Positions 18,301-30,570 of a stretch of DNA of 64,000 nucleotides are shown here, piece by piece (position 1 is the first letter of the stretch; each line of letters opens with the position of its first letter). The notes beneath the pieces are model-generated. The model was not told where the DNA came from, did no database searches, and saw only the letters and a list, made by a program, of their open reading frames with translations. Source of the stretch: Odiellus spinosus (Eukaryota > Arthropoda > Arachnida > Opiliones > Phalangiidae). The stretch covers positions 3,338,001-3,402,000 of the forward strand of contig OY987233.1 of NCBI GenBank assembly GCA_963920705.1. Reading direction: 5' to 3'. A program made the translations under genes and the position numbers.

Positions 18301-20109
18301 AGCCTAAGCCTTACAAGGAGTTTAAATTGTGCTCCCAATGAAGCGCTCGTGTCTAATATTTTCTTAATTAAACCTTTTACTATTTTTGGCCCTCTACAAA
18401 CCTCGATTAAGAGATTTGCTTACTCCTAATTTCAGCCGAAGGGAGATTTATTACGATAATCCTGGCATTAATTATTGTAATAATAACAATCAAAATACAA
18501 AATAACACTACCAATTAATTAAAAGTTCACTTACGTAACATCGGAGGAGGTGGTGAAGGGCCGAATCCAAAAACAAAAAGAGTACAGGCTTCAAGGCGAT
18601 GCCGAGGCTTAGCGTGACGAACGTTATAATCTTGGATTCAAGTTGGCGCCCAAAACTCCGAATTTACAAAATTGGTTGTTATCTTTCATTCCACTTACTC
18701 CTCACGTGTTGTAGTTTTAATTTTATTGAGTCAGTTAACCAAAATCATTCGAGAAGTATATCCGTTGTGAACTTATGATTCTCAATCCGACTGATTCGTG
18801 TAAAAAGGCTTCTTCGGTCAATTTTGCCTAGACACATTCTTATTTTTGATACGCGCACAACCCGTCTTAGTAAAAAGTTTTAGATTTATTCCTACTGAAC
18901 AGCGATTCCTTTTTGTTTGTAGCTTTGTACTAGGCATATATAACACTGTCATTTGGCGCCGAATTAGCGGTAACCTTGGTCTCAAGTTGACTCGAGTAGC
19001 GGATTGAAAATTACAGAGAACTTACGTACGTTAGCGTCAGAGTGAAAATAACCGATTAAAATATTGATAATTCCGTAGTTATAGTTATGAACTTGGCAAA
19101 GTTAAATCATTAATCTACTTTTTAAAAAAGAGTGAAACCTCACTTGCTAACAATATGAAGCGAACGATTACATTATCTGCTGTCTGCAAAGACTGCAAAG
19201 GAATTACTTTAACCAAGAAGGATCAGACAAGGAGACGAAAAGTTGGGACGGCGCAGTTCCTACTGCGTCGGCCTAAACTCCCACTCTGGGAGAACGGGGG
19301 TAGAGATGTTTCATGGTAAAATGTTGTGACGTGGGTAAAACGGATCCTTTATCAGCTTCGTAGTAGCAACCGACGCTAGTGACCACGTGACAACAGTTTA
19401 CCTCGAGAATTTCCTATCCCCCTTTCCACCCGAGTGGGAGGTTGGCTCTTCTCTCTCTAACTCAACGCAGCCCTACTTTTCCCCTCCTTGTCTGATCCTT
19501 CTTGCTTTAACGAACACAATTTGACTGAGAACAGGGCTAGAAATATACGTTCAAAAAATGTTTCTGGCAAGTTGTCCAAATAAGATTTTTTTACGAAGAC
19601 ACTTGCTTGTCGACTCGCGATAGGTAAAGAAGCCATTTCTGTCACCATTCGAAATCTAGTTTTCGATCGAAAACTGCAAATTTCCTTTTATCTATGTTAT
19701 TTATCTATGAGATCGAATCTGCAGCTTTCAATTGAAAACTATATTTCGAATGGAAAACAGTCTCAGGTGACGAACTGAGATAATACATAAACTATATGGG
19801 TTTCGAATTCTAAATCAGGTTAAGCAGTTAAACTTCTAAACTGCCTAACAATATATATTTATAATTGTAAAGCGGATATGTGTAAACCCTGTCATTAATG
19901 TCTCGGTTTTCATTATTACAGGTGGCTCTAAAGTGTGTGTTGACATTAATCCACCTAACAGAGGAATGACATCTGGCGTATGTAGCAATGCCAGAAATGG
20001 TGACGTTTGTAAGTTCACTTGCCAAGATGGAAGTAAACTTCAAGGATTACCATCTCTACTTTGTAATCCCGACCACACATGGTCAGGTACCCCACCGACC
20101 TGCTCCTAG
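15381..20109 (+). CDS. secreted protein with three six-cysteine sushi/CCP-like modules
   Basis: Six exons in continuous phase: 15381-15417, 15573-15611, 15675-15872, 17521-17637, 18162-18257, 19922-20109 (224 aa). Exon 1 ends at a GTAAGT donor. Joined to exon 2 it gives a hydrophobic signal peptide (residues 1-21, ending VFVFA) followed by QDQP. Three modules of about 60 residues follow, each with CPxL-like starts, GxC, CxxxC, xxC and a final C. That is six cysteines per module rather than the usual four of CCP domains. A short Gln/Ala-rich linker separates modules 2 and 3. Such modules usually bind proteins or glycans outside the cell; the role here is unknown. The 1.65-kb intron 3 is one large foldback. 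A poly(A) signal follows the stop codon. I do not recognise the orthologue; short exons 1 and 2 are the least certain part. Confidence 0.8.
15901..17498. mobile_element. 1.6-kb foldback element filling the sushi-gene intron 3
   Basis: Outer arms 15901-15962 and 17438-17498 (CATAAAAGTAAACAACGC and its complement) and long inner arms of about 600 bp, about 16070-16680 against 16690-17300, are inverted copies. A 28-A run lies at 16531-16558. Related sequence recurs at 23217-23280 and 23733-23775. Non-autonomous, no ORF. Confidence 0.75.
19214..19504 (+). mobile_element. 7-bp-TSD foldback MITE, copy 1
   Basis: 291 bp with inverted ends CAAGAAGGATCAGA, flanked by perfect CTTTAAC duplications (19207-19213 and 19505-19511). 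Imperfectly palindromic inside, GC-richer than its surroundings, no ORF. It lies in the last intron of the sushi gene. Confidence 0.87.
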
Positions 20110-20985
20110 AATAGCTAAGTTTAATAAAACCCTATGGTTGTTGTCTTGGAGTAAGAATGCAAGTTGAAATTTTTTTCTTTATGATATATAACATTATATT
20201 ATCTTACCAAAGACTTATATTCTATCATTTGCACCTCCTCGCGTACTTACTCAACGTTGAGACTCTGACTTGGGTTTTATTGAAATACTATTCATTTTTT
20301 TTTTTAAACTGTACTGCCACCTCTAACATTTATTAAAGCTCATTTTACTAAATGTGTACAATTATTTGTTAAAACTAACAAAGCATAACCATTTTGTTAG
20401 GTTTGAATAAGAGACGATTATAGATTAAGCATTGTTCAGCTCGAGTTCTGAGGCGCATACCAATTTACCAAAATGCTTAAAGTATTTCCTATGGAGGCGG
20501 TATTTCCGGTACCTGTCACTGAATTCCAAAATAATTTGAAGATGAAGAGAGAATCTGAAATCAATTATATATATAATTGCTGTCGCGAGTCCAGCGGATG
20601 ATTCCATATGAATCAACCAGAGTACTGTATTTGCGGCGTCAAATGTTGTTAGTAGACTCTATTTGGGTCGAATTTTAGTTTAAACTTTCATAAACCTAAT
20701 TGCGAAGGTAAATTACAGTAATTGTGAGGCGTATGATAACGCAATGTGTATAAAACTTAAACTTGTCCTTGGTAAAGATACGGTAATCCATATTTATGGT
20801 TGCAAAGTCACCCTCGTAGCGAAATGGATTATTTGGACGAGGACTGCGTGATTCTTTCTTCAAGTCTAAAAGTAATTTTGAGTATTTGTTAATCTAATCC
20901 TTATAAACAATCCCAAAAACGTTTTCCGAGTATGTGGGAAGTACATTGGCAAGGTCAGGGTGGTTTTTCACTAAGGCCTAGCATA
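20110..20985. other. non-coding spacer
   Basis: No recognisable gene; short ORFs on both strands lack homology or codon bias that I can see. Confidence 0.5.
20123..20128 (+). terminator. poly(A) signal of the sushi gene
   Basis: AATAAA 14 nt after the stop codon. Confidence 0.6.
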
Positions 20986-22813
20986 GCCTCCTCGATCACG
21001 CGCTTCGGCTGCGCTCGCGCTATAGAAGCCCCGGCAATCGGCCGAAATCCGCGAATAAATGAATTCTCGAGATTTACAAAACTCCCCCAAACTGATGCAC
21101 GTCTCAAAGGGGGGAAACTGACCAAATTTGAAGGGTTTTGCCCTTTTCAGGTCTTTAATGATTTTTAAAAGCCACAATTAAAATATATGTTTTGCAAATT
21201 AGTTTATTTTATCTCCCTAACCAGGTTTCATAATTTTAGGGTGATTAGTTTTTAAGTAAAAAATTAAATATCAACGTAAGATTGTAGCGTGTGCAAAGCT
21301 TTACCGCGTGCTTCAATCATTAACTCGGGTAAGTTTTGAAATTTTGGGAGAGAAGTTTTCCTGCCATTTTCCAAATGCCATACATAGGTATTTAACTATA
21401 ATGATAATAGATTAGTGTTAATCTACTCTCATTATAGTTAAATAACTATGTATGGCGTTTTGAAAACGGCAAAAAAACTTCTCTCCCAAATTTTCACAAC
21501 TTACACGCTACCACCTTACATTGATAATTAATTTTTAATTTAAATTTATCACCCTAAAATTATGAAATCTGGTTAGGGAAATATTTCGCCTTACAACCCT
21601 AGATTAGATTAAATAACTAGGTTTGGAAAAAATGTTGTTCGGGGCAATCTTATATTGGTATAGTTTTATAAATATATTTTTTACAACATATTGATACTAC
21701 TACTATCTGATCATAGGTTAAGATGGTGGTGAATGTTTTAAATTTAAAGAGAATCTCAAATTATTTGGGGACTCTCATTCCACAATGCTATTGTTTATGA
21801 AAATATTAAGGGATTTCTTACAAGTTAGTGTACAAGAATGTGATGTACTACTAGGAAATAAATATCCATCATAGAGCTCTCAAAATGTTTAGACAACTGT
21901 ATCCTACGAAAAGACAAGAGAAGACCGCCGTATTTAGATTTTCGCGCCGAAACAGGGAAGAGTGGTTTGAAAACAGAGTTGTCCCGAATAGACGATAACA
22001 TTAATTCCGACTACGTCTCAACCTTGAAAAAATGTCCCATCTTCCGTATAAACGGGTTCTATTTAACGCATGGAACTAATCAACTAACGGCTCTTTTTGT
22101 TAGTTTCAAGGCTGGAAAAAGTATAGAAAATCCTACACTTTGTACCAGCCTTGAAAAATGGGACCATCATCAATACAAACGGGTGCTTTTTAACGGTTCT
22201 TTTATTCGTTTCCAAGATTATTTTATAATAAGGCCTATTACCCGGCTTCAAAATTTAGTAATTTCTCTCTCTTATCAATTCTCACAATTGCAACCTTATT
22301 AATTTTAACACTTGTTTTTGAGTAAAATAGTATATTGTCATAGAATAAAAATCAAATCAGAGGGTGAAATTAGAATATAAGTTTATAAATAGCATCTACA
22401 GCGTGACTGCAGTGCCTGTGTTAATGGATCAAGGCTTTAGATTTAAAAAGAACCCCGCAATAGGTGAAAACCGCAAAAAGCTCCGTCAGTAAAGAAAAAT
22501 AATAGGTTCGCTAGTTTCAACAATTATTAACGCCAAATCTGTAATTCTCAAAGGCTTGGAATTAATTTGTAAATTATCCGTACATACTTAATTAGATGTG
22601 GTTAAAAAATCAGGAAGCTGGAGCGTAAATTTAAAACTTTAGACAAGAATTTGTTTCTCCCCTCGACTTTTCCCCCCTACATTTTAGTGCTTTTTCGCGC
22701 CGTCTTTTGGGGGAGTTTTAATTTTCCATTTATTCTCTCAAACACATGTTAATTTTTTTCTTTGCCGGGGCTTCTATAGCGCGAGCGCAGCCGAAGCGCG
22801 TGATCGAGGAGGC
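20986..22813. mobile_element. 1.83-kb element with 52-bp perfect TIRs and TA flanks
   Basis: The first 52 bases (starting GCCTCCTCGATCACGCG) are the exact reverse complement of the last 52, with TA on both sides (20984-20985, 22814-22815) as in Tc1/mariner-type insertion. The GC-rich TIRs contrast with the AT-rich inside. No transposase frame is evident. A second inverted-repeat element (CTAACCAGGTTTCATAAT at 21222 and its complement ending near 21580) is nested within. Confidence 0.83.
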
Positions 22814-22888
22814 TAGACCTTGAATCTAGGTCATTTCGCCCGGTATGGAGTTCAATAGACAAAGCTTAAAGCTTCCTTAATGTAGGTT

Positions 22889-23071
22889 AATAAAGCTGAG
22901 TTCACACTACAGACTTTGAAACCGTTTTAAACCGTTTTGGAGAGTTCAATTTTTAAAATTTTGGAGTCACCCGTGTAGATCTTTCATTAAAAAACAATAT
23001 CTTTGAATGTCGCTTTGAACATTCGAAACGGTTTGAAAACGGTTCCAAAGTGTCAAGTGTGAACGTAGCTT
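22889..23071. mobile_element. small foldback MITE
   Basis: Inverted ends of the form AAGCTNNGTTCACACT with an inner GAAACCGTTTT pair; about 183 bp. Confidence 0.65.
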
Positions 23072-23284
23072 AAGTCTCTACTTTTATCTGGGTGTACTAT
23101 CAGTATCACATGGAACAAAACTGAAAAAAGAGGGAGAAACAACCAAAATTACAATACTTTAATTATCTGGCTGTTTGTATATTACCAGCAATGCCGCTAT
23201 TTATGTTTCAAATAGTATAAAAAGGGGTGATGACTTTTTTGGCTAGTTTTAAGTGATGGGCTACGACGTGAAACTGGTCCTTTC

Positions 23285-23728
23285 CCTGGGTTCATACACG
23301 ACCTGGAAAACCTGGAAAAGTCAGGGAATTTGCAAATGGCCCAAAAGGTCAGGGAAAAGTCAGGGAATTTGGAAAGTGGCCCAAAAGGTCAGGGAATTTG
23401 AAAATATTCCAACTGGTCAGAGAAAATAAATATTTTGCTATGTGTCAAGGAACTGTTTATGATTGCTTTTCTAATCAGTTTTAACGTAATTATTATAAAC
23501 TGAAAATATTGCCTAAAGATTCAAATTGTTTCACATATTCTGAGTAAACTATCCTGACCCCGATTGATAGACTATGTCAAATAAAATGTGGGAATCGCCA
23601 ACAGCTCGCTCGTAAGAATAAATTCATGAAAAAAACATTAAAATTGGTCAGGGAAATTATTTAGAAATGGTCAGGGAAAATCTGGAAAAGTCCGGGAAAT
23701 TAACTTCCAAAATTTTGTACGAACCCTG
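23285..23728. mobile_element. hAT-like MITE (AAAAGTCAGGGAA family)
   Basis: Ends CTGGGTTCATAC and GTACGAACCCTG; several internal GGAAAAGTCAGGGAATTT-type units. It is inserted in a copy of the foldback family that fills the sushi-gene intron. The interior matches 59421-59826. Confidence 0.72.
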
Positions 23729-24204
23729 TTTCCTGATAGCTAAGGGGCGTTGTTTACTTTTATGGACTTTTGACAGTATGATAAAACTAAAAATATAATC
23801 CATAGGAATTCGAAAAAAAAATGATGACTTTAAAATGTTACGCCTTACATAAAATAGTAAATACGATTTTACTTGACAAATACATATACATAGTTTTCAG
23901 TAAAGGGGCAAAAGATAATTCCACCCCTCTTACCCAGCTTTGCTTTCATTCCCAGGTTGCCAGGAGCTTGTGAGTGCAGTTCAGAACAGATCAGTTTCAA
24001 AACTGAACTCTAGCCTTTCCCTCTGCACTCACAAGTGGTTGGCAACATGGGGGGAACGGCACTTACCCCCTTTAGTGAAAACTATGTATTAAATTTTATA
24101 TTTATTGGGTGACAATTAGTGGAATAAGGAGTAAATTATGTTTGTTTCATACATAAATTTGTTTACATCATAAGTAACGTAATATTTGTGACGTTTTTAA
24201 AACA
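23729..24204. other. spacer downstream of the P450 gene
   Basis: Contains an inverted pair near 23905 and 24085 (ATACATAGTTTTCA and its complement), probably a small MITE, and AATAAA on the minus strand at 24101-24106, usable as the P450 poly(A) signal. Confidence 0.5.
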
Positions 24205-27200
24205 TTATCGTTTTTCCATTTGAACAATTGGTTTGTTCGGAACATAGACCAATCTCAACTCTCCGGAGAAATCTACTTCGCCAAAGCTGGGTGGCTTGAA
24301 TTTGTATTTTTGAATTAGATTACTCAGAGTTATAAAAAGCTGCATCGAAGCGAGTCTTTCACCAGGGCACATTCTTTGACCTTTAGAAAAAACTTAAATT
24401 TATTATCATACCTTTGCTATTGTTATTCGCACTTGAAACTAGAAAGAATATCACTGGGAGCTGTTGTTTAGTACGATGTTATCCACTCTAAATAAATCAC
24501 CAACACGTCAGACGACGCGTCAATCTTACCATAAGAAAAAGGAATATGATTTTCAGGCGCTTTAGCTTTAGTTCCCCCATTGATAAGAAATCGTTCGGGA
24601 TTAAACAGCTTTGGATTATCCCAAGAATTTGGGTCCATGTGAACTGCCCATATGTTTGTAATTACTGTGGTGTTCTCGGGTATTTCAAAGCCACCAACTG
24701 TTGTGTCTCTTTGAGTGCTGAAAGTTTTAAAATACAGGAAATTATTCCCTATCAAAAACTGAACCGCGCAAAAATAGGTGTTAATCATTATTATTTATTG
24801 ATTCTACTATAAAAATTAAAACTTTCTGGCATGTGTCACTGAAATATGCGAAAAATAGGGAAAGATGCACAATTTTTACATTGAATCAGAAGCCGATGAA
24901 ACCCTCCTTTGAAGTCTATTACTCCCTGGTCTTGTCTACCCCTCTCTGTATGGGTTAGTTTCAAAAAGCGCGATTCGTACGCCTCCTAACGGTAGATATT
25001 TTCGGGGCGGGAGTTCGTCGAGCGAATATCTCTAGCAGCCTTGGAGTTCGTCATGAAAACGTCGTCGTTTGTGGAGAGAGAGAATTTAGAATTTTCCATA
25101 GACAGGGGGTATGAAGTAGGACCCCTCCAATCTCGTAAAATTATGAATTTTACCCATACAGAGAGGAGCGCTATATGGAACATTAGAGTAGTAGACTTCA
25201 AAGGAGGGTTTCATCGGCTTCTGATTGAATTAAAAAGAAAACCTCTGACTAATCAAAAGACTTTCTATCTTTGGCTTAGTAAAATCCCCACGACAGGTGA
25301 TATGGTACAAATCTCACTAATCTTTGGATTAGTCGAAGGTTCTTCTTTTAATTCAATATAGAAATTTGAATCTTGTAAAGGTCTAGTCTCACAAAAAATT
25401 CAAAAACTCTAAAAATCCCAAAAATCAAACTGAAAAATTCTTAAAAAAAAGGTCTAGTCTCATAAAAAATTTCCAAAAACATTAAAAACTCCAAAAAAAT
25501 ATCAAAATCTCCAAAAACTTTAAAAATTAAAAATCCAATATCTTTCTTACCGTCTTAAAACGTTTAGTGGAACCAGGGTTTTCTTGCGTTGAATCTCGTA
25601 AATGAGCGCGTTAATGTATGGTAAAGAATCCCTGTCATTCCAGCCAATTTGTTTCTCAGTACCATGAACTTCGACTATCTCTTGATAAGCCTTCTCTTGT
25701 ATATCTTGGTGTTTAGCTAGTAGCATGAAACTCCATTCCAACGTTACTCGGCTAGTTTCACTTCCGCCTAATAATAGTATCTGAGAAGTACCATTCAGCG
25801 TGTTTTCTTAAGAAACGATTACGTAAAAAAAGTTAATTTAATCAATTATTTTCCAAAACTAATCATATCTTTACTGGTGAATTCATTCTCTCCGTTTCTC
25901 TTTTTAACTTCCACTAAGGAATAGTCCAAAAAATCTGTTAAATTGTTTTCGTCAAGAGTTTTTTCATGAGTTTTTATTTCGTTGCTGTCATAAATAAGTA
26001 AATATTAGCAATATTCCCTTTAAAGGGAGAATGCAAACCTAACTAGTAAAAAAATTACTAACAAATATTAAACAAGAAATTTAAAACTTACCCGGAAAAT
26101 AGGCTTAGCTGGATTCGTGGAGATCCTGAATTTCTTCGCATTGATTAATCAGCGACCAATCGATTGTTATTTGAAGTGTGACGGAGATCTCGCCTTATCG
26201 AGAGGCCTTCGTTCATCGGCCGATCACCCTTCAAATGCGAAGAAATTCAGGATCTCCATGAATCCAGCTAAGCCTATTTTGCCAGGTAAGTTTTAAATTG
26301 ATTTCTAGTTTTAATTTTCGTTTGTATTTTTTAACTGATGGATTAGGCCCATTTAAACGATAAGGAATCGACTTGTTTGGCTGCATTCTCCATTTAATAT
26401 CGTCTACAAACTGTATTTACCATAAAGCGTCTTCTATATCTCTGACGGCTTTAGTAGTTCCTCGCAATAATGGATGAAACCAGAGACAGAGTTGTTTCAG
26501 ATACGGAAAATAGGCGTGTATTGACGACGAAGCAAAATAGCGCTGAATATAGATTTGATATTCGTGTAGAATTTTTGCCATCGGATCTCCTTCTTCGTAG
26601 CGCTTGCCGCAAATCATAGAGTAAATAACATTGTCCACTGATGATGACAATAACTCATTTACGTCCACGTCTTTGTTTAGTTTCGTCTCTATTTTCTGTA
26701 ATGTACGCTGAAGTTCGTCCTTCCAAGAAATATAAATACAGTGTTCATACAAAATTTGGAAAAACCTATAAAATTCATTTATGAAATAGGCAAAGAACCT
26801 TTATAGGGACGCACCCATTGGGTCCCCTTTAAAGGTGCCTTCTTTTCTTGCTTAGCAGACGACGTTGGTCATTATACACCGTGTAGTCAAAGCTAGGAAG
26901 CTTACGTAAGGGAAGAGTATTTTACTGAGGAAAATTTCTGAGCAGATAGGGCCTTTAAATGTATTATCTGCGATTTTTATAGCCCCTTTAAAGGTGCCTT
27001 CTTTTCTTGCTTACTAGACGACGTTGGTCATTATACATTGTACAGTCAAAGCTAGGAAGCTTACGTAAGGGAAGAGCATTTTAATGGGGAAAATTTCAAA
27101 GCAGGTAGGGCCGTTAAAGGGACTCTGCATTTTATAGTCCCTTTAAAGGTGCCTTCTTTTCTTGCTTAGCAGACGACGTTGGTCATTATAGATTGTGCAG

Positions 27201-28718
27201 TCAAAGCTAGGCTACGTACATAAGGGAAGAGCATTTTAATGAGGAAAATTTCAGAGCAGATAGGGCCTTAAAGGGATTATCTGCGATTTTTATAGCCCCT
27301 TTAAAGGTGCCTTCTTTTCTTGCTTAGCAGACGACGTTATTCATCATAAATTGTACAGGATGTGTGTATAAGGAAAGATTATTTTAAATGGGTATATTTT
27401 AGAGCAGATATGGCCTTTAAAATCATCTTAAAAACTTACTTTCATAACTTCTTCGACTATTCCTTTCCCCATACCAAGTTCCCTTAGAATGGTTTTGTTG
27501 AATCTCATATGATCAATCCATATTTTCCCATTCATATTAATAATATCTAAACGTAGAATGAAATTTTTAAATTAATACTACGAGCAACATATTGTTTTTA
27601 TGCAACCATAAATGAAAATAATTTTGAATTAAATATAGTTTACTCACTTTCATATATATCTGTAAATTTGAATACATTCCATGGCCTTCCGGAGAAGTCA
27701 TTCTTTGAGAACGCTTCTTTGATGGATGCGATATCGTTCAGAACTATCGTGTATTGCCTTCCCAGATACAATCTAAACGTAAATACGTATAAGAAAACGT
27801 TGTGGTTACGTTAGTTTGCAAAATGAACTGAAAAAAAGTGAAAGTAATCGAGATTGGCGCTCGCTTTTCTCGTAAGGCTAGCTAGTTTCAGATTTAGCGG
27901 GAAATAAAAATCGCGGGAACATTTGCCATTTCCCTTTTCTATAATTTCTAACTCTTCAATGCGAATTAATTCAAGATCTCCATGAATTCAGCTAAGCCTA
28001 TTTAAAGGGAGAATGCAACCTAACCACAAATGATTTTTTTATCGATTCTTTATCGTTTAAATAGGCCTAATACATCAGTAAAAAAATTACAAACAAATAA
28101 TAAACTATAAATAAATTTTAAAATTACCAGGAAAATAGGCTTAGCTGGATTCATGGAGGTTCTGAATTTCTTCGCATTGACCAATCGAATGTTATTGGAA
28201 GTCTCATGGAGTTCTCGCCTTAATGACGGGCCTTTGCTTATTATGAATCCTGCTAAGCCTAGTTTCCGCATAAGTTATTTAAATTGATTTCTAGTTTTAA
28301 TATTTGTTTGAAATTTTATTTACCGGTGGATTAGGCCTATTTACACGAAAAGAAAACACATTGCATTCTCCCTTTAAAGCAATGGTTGTTAAAGCCTGGT
28401 TGTTAAAATAGAAATAAATAAGGTAATTGTTACTTACCCAAAAACATTCCCATATTTTTCACGAAGTTTGTTAAATGTTTTGTGAGGTTTTTTCCCTACA
28501 AATGGCATATATCCTACCAAAGGTAAACCAACCGGTCCTGGTGGCAAATTGTATTTCTTTTTAGTAGCTTGTTTAACAACGAACAAAATAACAGTGCTCA
28601 GTACGAAAACCAACAATGCCACTAATATTTCTTCTCTGACATCGCCTAAAATAGATAGACTTGGCCATATTCTATAATCAACGCCTTTACTTTCACTCTT
28701 GTTAAATACAATTTCCAT
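24205..28718 (-). CDS. cytochrome P450 (CYP2-clan type), 513 aa
   Basis: Eight exons: 28718-28438, 27772-27648, 27546-27440, 26719-26421, 25984-25875, 25806-25551, 24717-24530, 24380-24205. All joins keep phase. A haem-thiolate monooxygenase expected on the ER membrane and using NADPH-P450 reductase. A hydrophobic anchor near residues 30-50 precedes the proline hinge PPGPVGLPLVG. The I-helix oxygen-binding motif is GGSETS (321-326), ExxR is E378-R381 (EIQR), PERF follows in exon 7, and the haem loop FSYGQRMCPG has ligand C460. Odd point: the C-helix WxxxR reads W145-IDH-M149, so the usual haem-propionate Arg is Met, with Arg one residue later. Introns carry a tandem repeat, TTAA MITEs and a foldback. 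The CYP family number and substrate cannot be decided by eye. Confidence 0.93.
24881..25229. mobile_element. foldback MITE in P450 intron 6
   Basis: Inverted ends TTGAATCAGAAGCCGATG... and ...CATCGGCTTCTGATTGAA with long inner complementarity; about 350 bp. The overlapping ORFs on both strands result from the palindrome. Confidence 0.75.
26024..26393. mobile_element. TTAA palindromic MITE in P450 intron 4
   Basis: TTAA on both sides, ends AGGGAGAATGCAAACC and ...TGCATTCTCCAT; inner AAATAGGCTTAGC/GCTAAGCCTATTT hairpin. Confidence 0.83.
26824..27420. repeat. about 157-bp tandem repeat, four copies, in P450 intron 3
   Basis: Each unit starts CCTTTAAAGGTGCCTTC, continues CTTGCTTAGCAGACGACG and ends near CAGATAGGGCCTTTAAA. 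The last copy is diverged and shortened. Confidence 0.8.
28006..28373. mobile_element. TTAA palindromic MITE in P450 intron 1
   Basis: TTAA on both sides, ends AGGGAGAATGCAACC and TTGCATTCTCCCT. A 40-bp fragment of the same family (27961-28001) abuts its left end, so it seems inserted into an older copy. Confidence 0.83.
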
Positions 28719-30078
28719 GTTTTTATTTTAGGTGAGTAGCTAACTTCGCCCGATGCGACTTGTTGGCCAATTTCTTTTCCAGCAAATGAGTAAATTGTGC
28801 AGTAGTTAACAGAAAAAAACCCAAAAACAAGATTGGTTATCTTAATAAGGAAATGTATTTTTACCTCAGTTCAGGGGGAGGTTTTACACTGGTCGTGTCT
28901 GTGTGTGTGTGTCTGTGTGTCACTTCCTGTGTAAGCGGATATCCTGTGTAAGCGGAAATCACGTGACCTAGCTCGTGGAGCAAAAAGTCTAGAGACGTAA
29001 TGACGTAATCATACCAGCTTATCGTTCACTTCCGTTTAACGGGAATTACTTCCTTTAAGCGTGGCTGCCACATTTGAGTTTCAGGTGTCGTCCAATTGCA
29101 TATTATCGCCTTTCACCATCCACTTTACGGTCAAATCTCGATGCTGGACAGTTGAAGGTGATTATACGCAATGGGACGTCTCCCACTGCTATAATCACCT
29201 CCGACCATCCCCACACCAAGGTCCAACCTCTAGTGTCCGATCTCAGCGGGCCATATTAGCGAGGCGTCCCTCACTAATATAGTCCACATCAACCTTCCAC
29301 TCCAGTCATCTCCTCCCTCTACGGGTCTTTGCGGTTACCGAATGCCTAGTGTTACGATAAACGTCTAGACGTTGAGAAGGGGGGGTTTTCCCCAACTCTT
29401 CTCGGTTACTCGCTCGGTGAATAAAGGTTAGCGAAAGCTATATATACCCCTTTTCCATGCCCTAACTATTTTGGCCTTATGCCGCGATATCTTTTAGTGA
29501 ATTGAAGCGTATAATGCATTTAAATTTTAATTTAATATAATAATATTGTTAAACTGAATCTAATTAATAAAGAAGCTGAAAAATCAATTAAAAATTCGAG
29601 ATAGTTTAGAAGATATTTAAGAAATTTCCCAAAAATTTAATGAAATGTGACCGTTTAATACCAGCTTGAGTTGGCAACACGCGCTAAGCTGTTTTCCATA
29701 TATCATTTAGTCCAAAAAGCAAAGGTATAACGGGCAGTATAGGCTAAGGCTTGCTGCAAACTTGGGGTGGATTGAAGAATCTAAATAAAGGTACGTTTAC
29801 ACGGGCATCCAAGATAGAAACGACATAAGATTTAAAGCTGAGGCGGATTGATACAAAATGTTAAACCTCTTAAGAAAAATTATAGTCGTGAAAACTCCCC
29901 TTGGACAGAAGTACAGTAGGTTTCCCGTGTTTAAAAAAAACAGTTTTGAATAAAAAATGGTTATCTGATGTTGGAAAAAAAAATAGGCTTCAGATTTCCC
30001 CACTATAAAACCAAGAAACATTTCCGATTATTTCATAATCAAAAGAAGCCGTGTAGAGTGAACTTCGTTAGCAGACCA
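28719..30078. other. gene-poor spacer upstream of P450
   Basis: Holds a (TG)n run near 28897-28922 and a repeated TGTGTAAGCGGA motif near 28931-28953. No gene recognised. The P450 promoter presumably lies just above 28718, but no clear element is visible. Confidence 0.45.
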
Positions 30079-30249
30079 GGAGACGAGACGAGACGAGACG
30101 AGACGAGACGAGACGAGACGAGACGAGACGAGACGAGACGAGACGAGACGAGACGAGACGAGACGAGACGAGACGAGACGAGACGAGACGAGACGAGACG
30201 AGACGAGACGAGACGAGACGAGACGAGACGAGACGAGACGAGACGAGAC
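30079..30249. repeat. (GAGAC)n microsatellite
   Basis: About 34 near-perfect pentanucleotide copies. The plus strand stays open because the repeat lacks stops, giving a spurious DETRR repeat. Confidence 0.95.
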
Positions 30250-30570
30250 CAGACGAAAGAGAGCTATAGTGACTTAAGTGAGAAAATCAACCAGCGCAGA
30301 ATGTCATCACCATTTGAAGTCAACAGAGCAGCGACACGCCTTTCATTTATCACCAGAAAGAGACGGCCTGGCTACGAAGAATTGAAACATGCAAGCAGTG
30401 AGTGTTTTCGGACTCGACATATGAGATTCTTACAGTCAGTAAAAGCTCAACAGTTCTTCATACGGCCTCGTTATTCTAAACATAAAAGGATCTATTCAAG
30501 TTTAAATATTAACGGTATGGAAATTAGTCTACTTTCAGTCTTTAAGATATTTTTTTATCGTAGGAGTAGA

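Noticed and set aside
25041..25361. 106-codon plus-strand ORF in a P450 intron
   Set aside because: Lies in a foldback element; overlapping ORFs on both strands are due to the palindrome.
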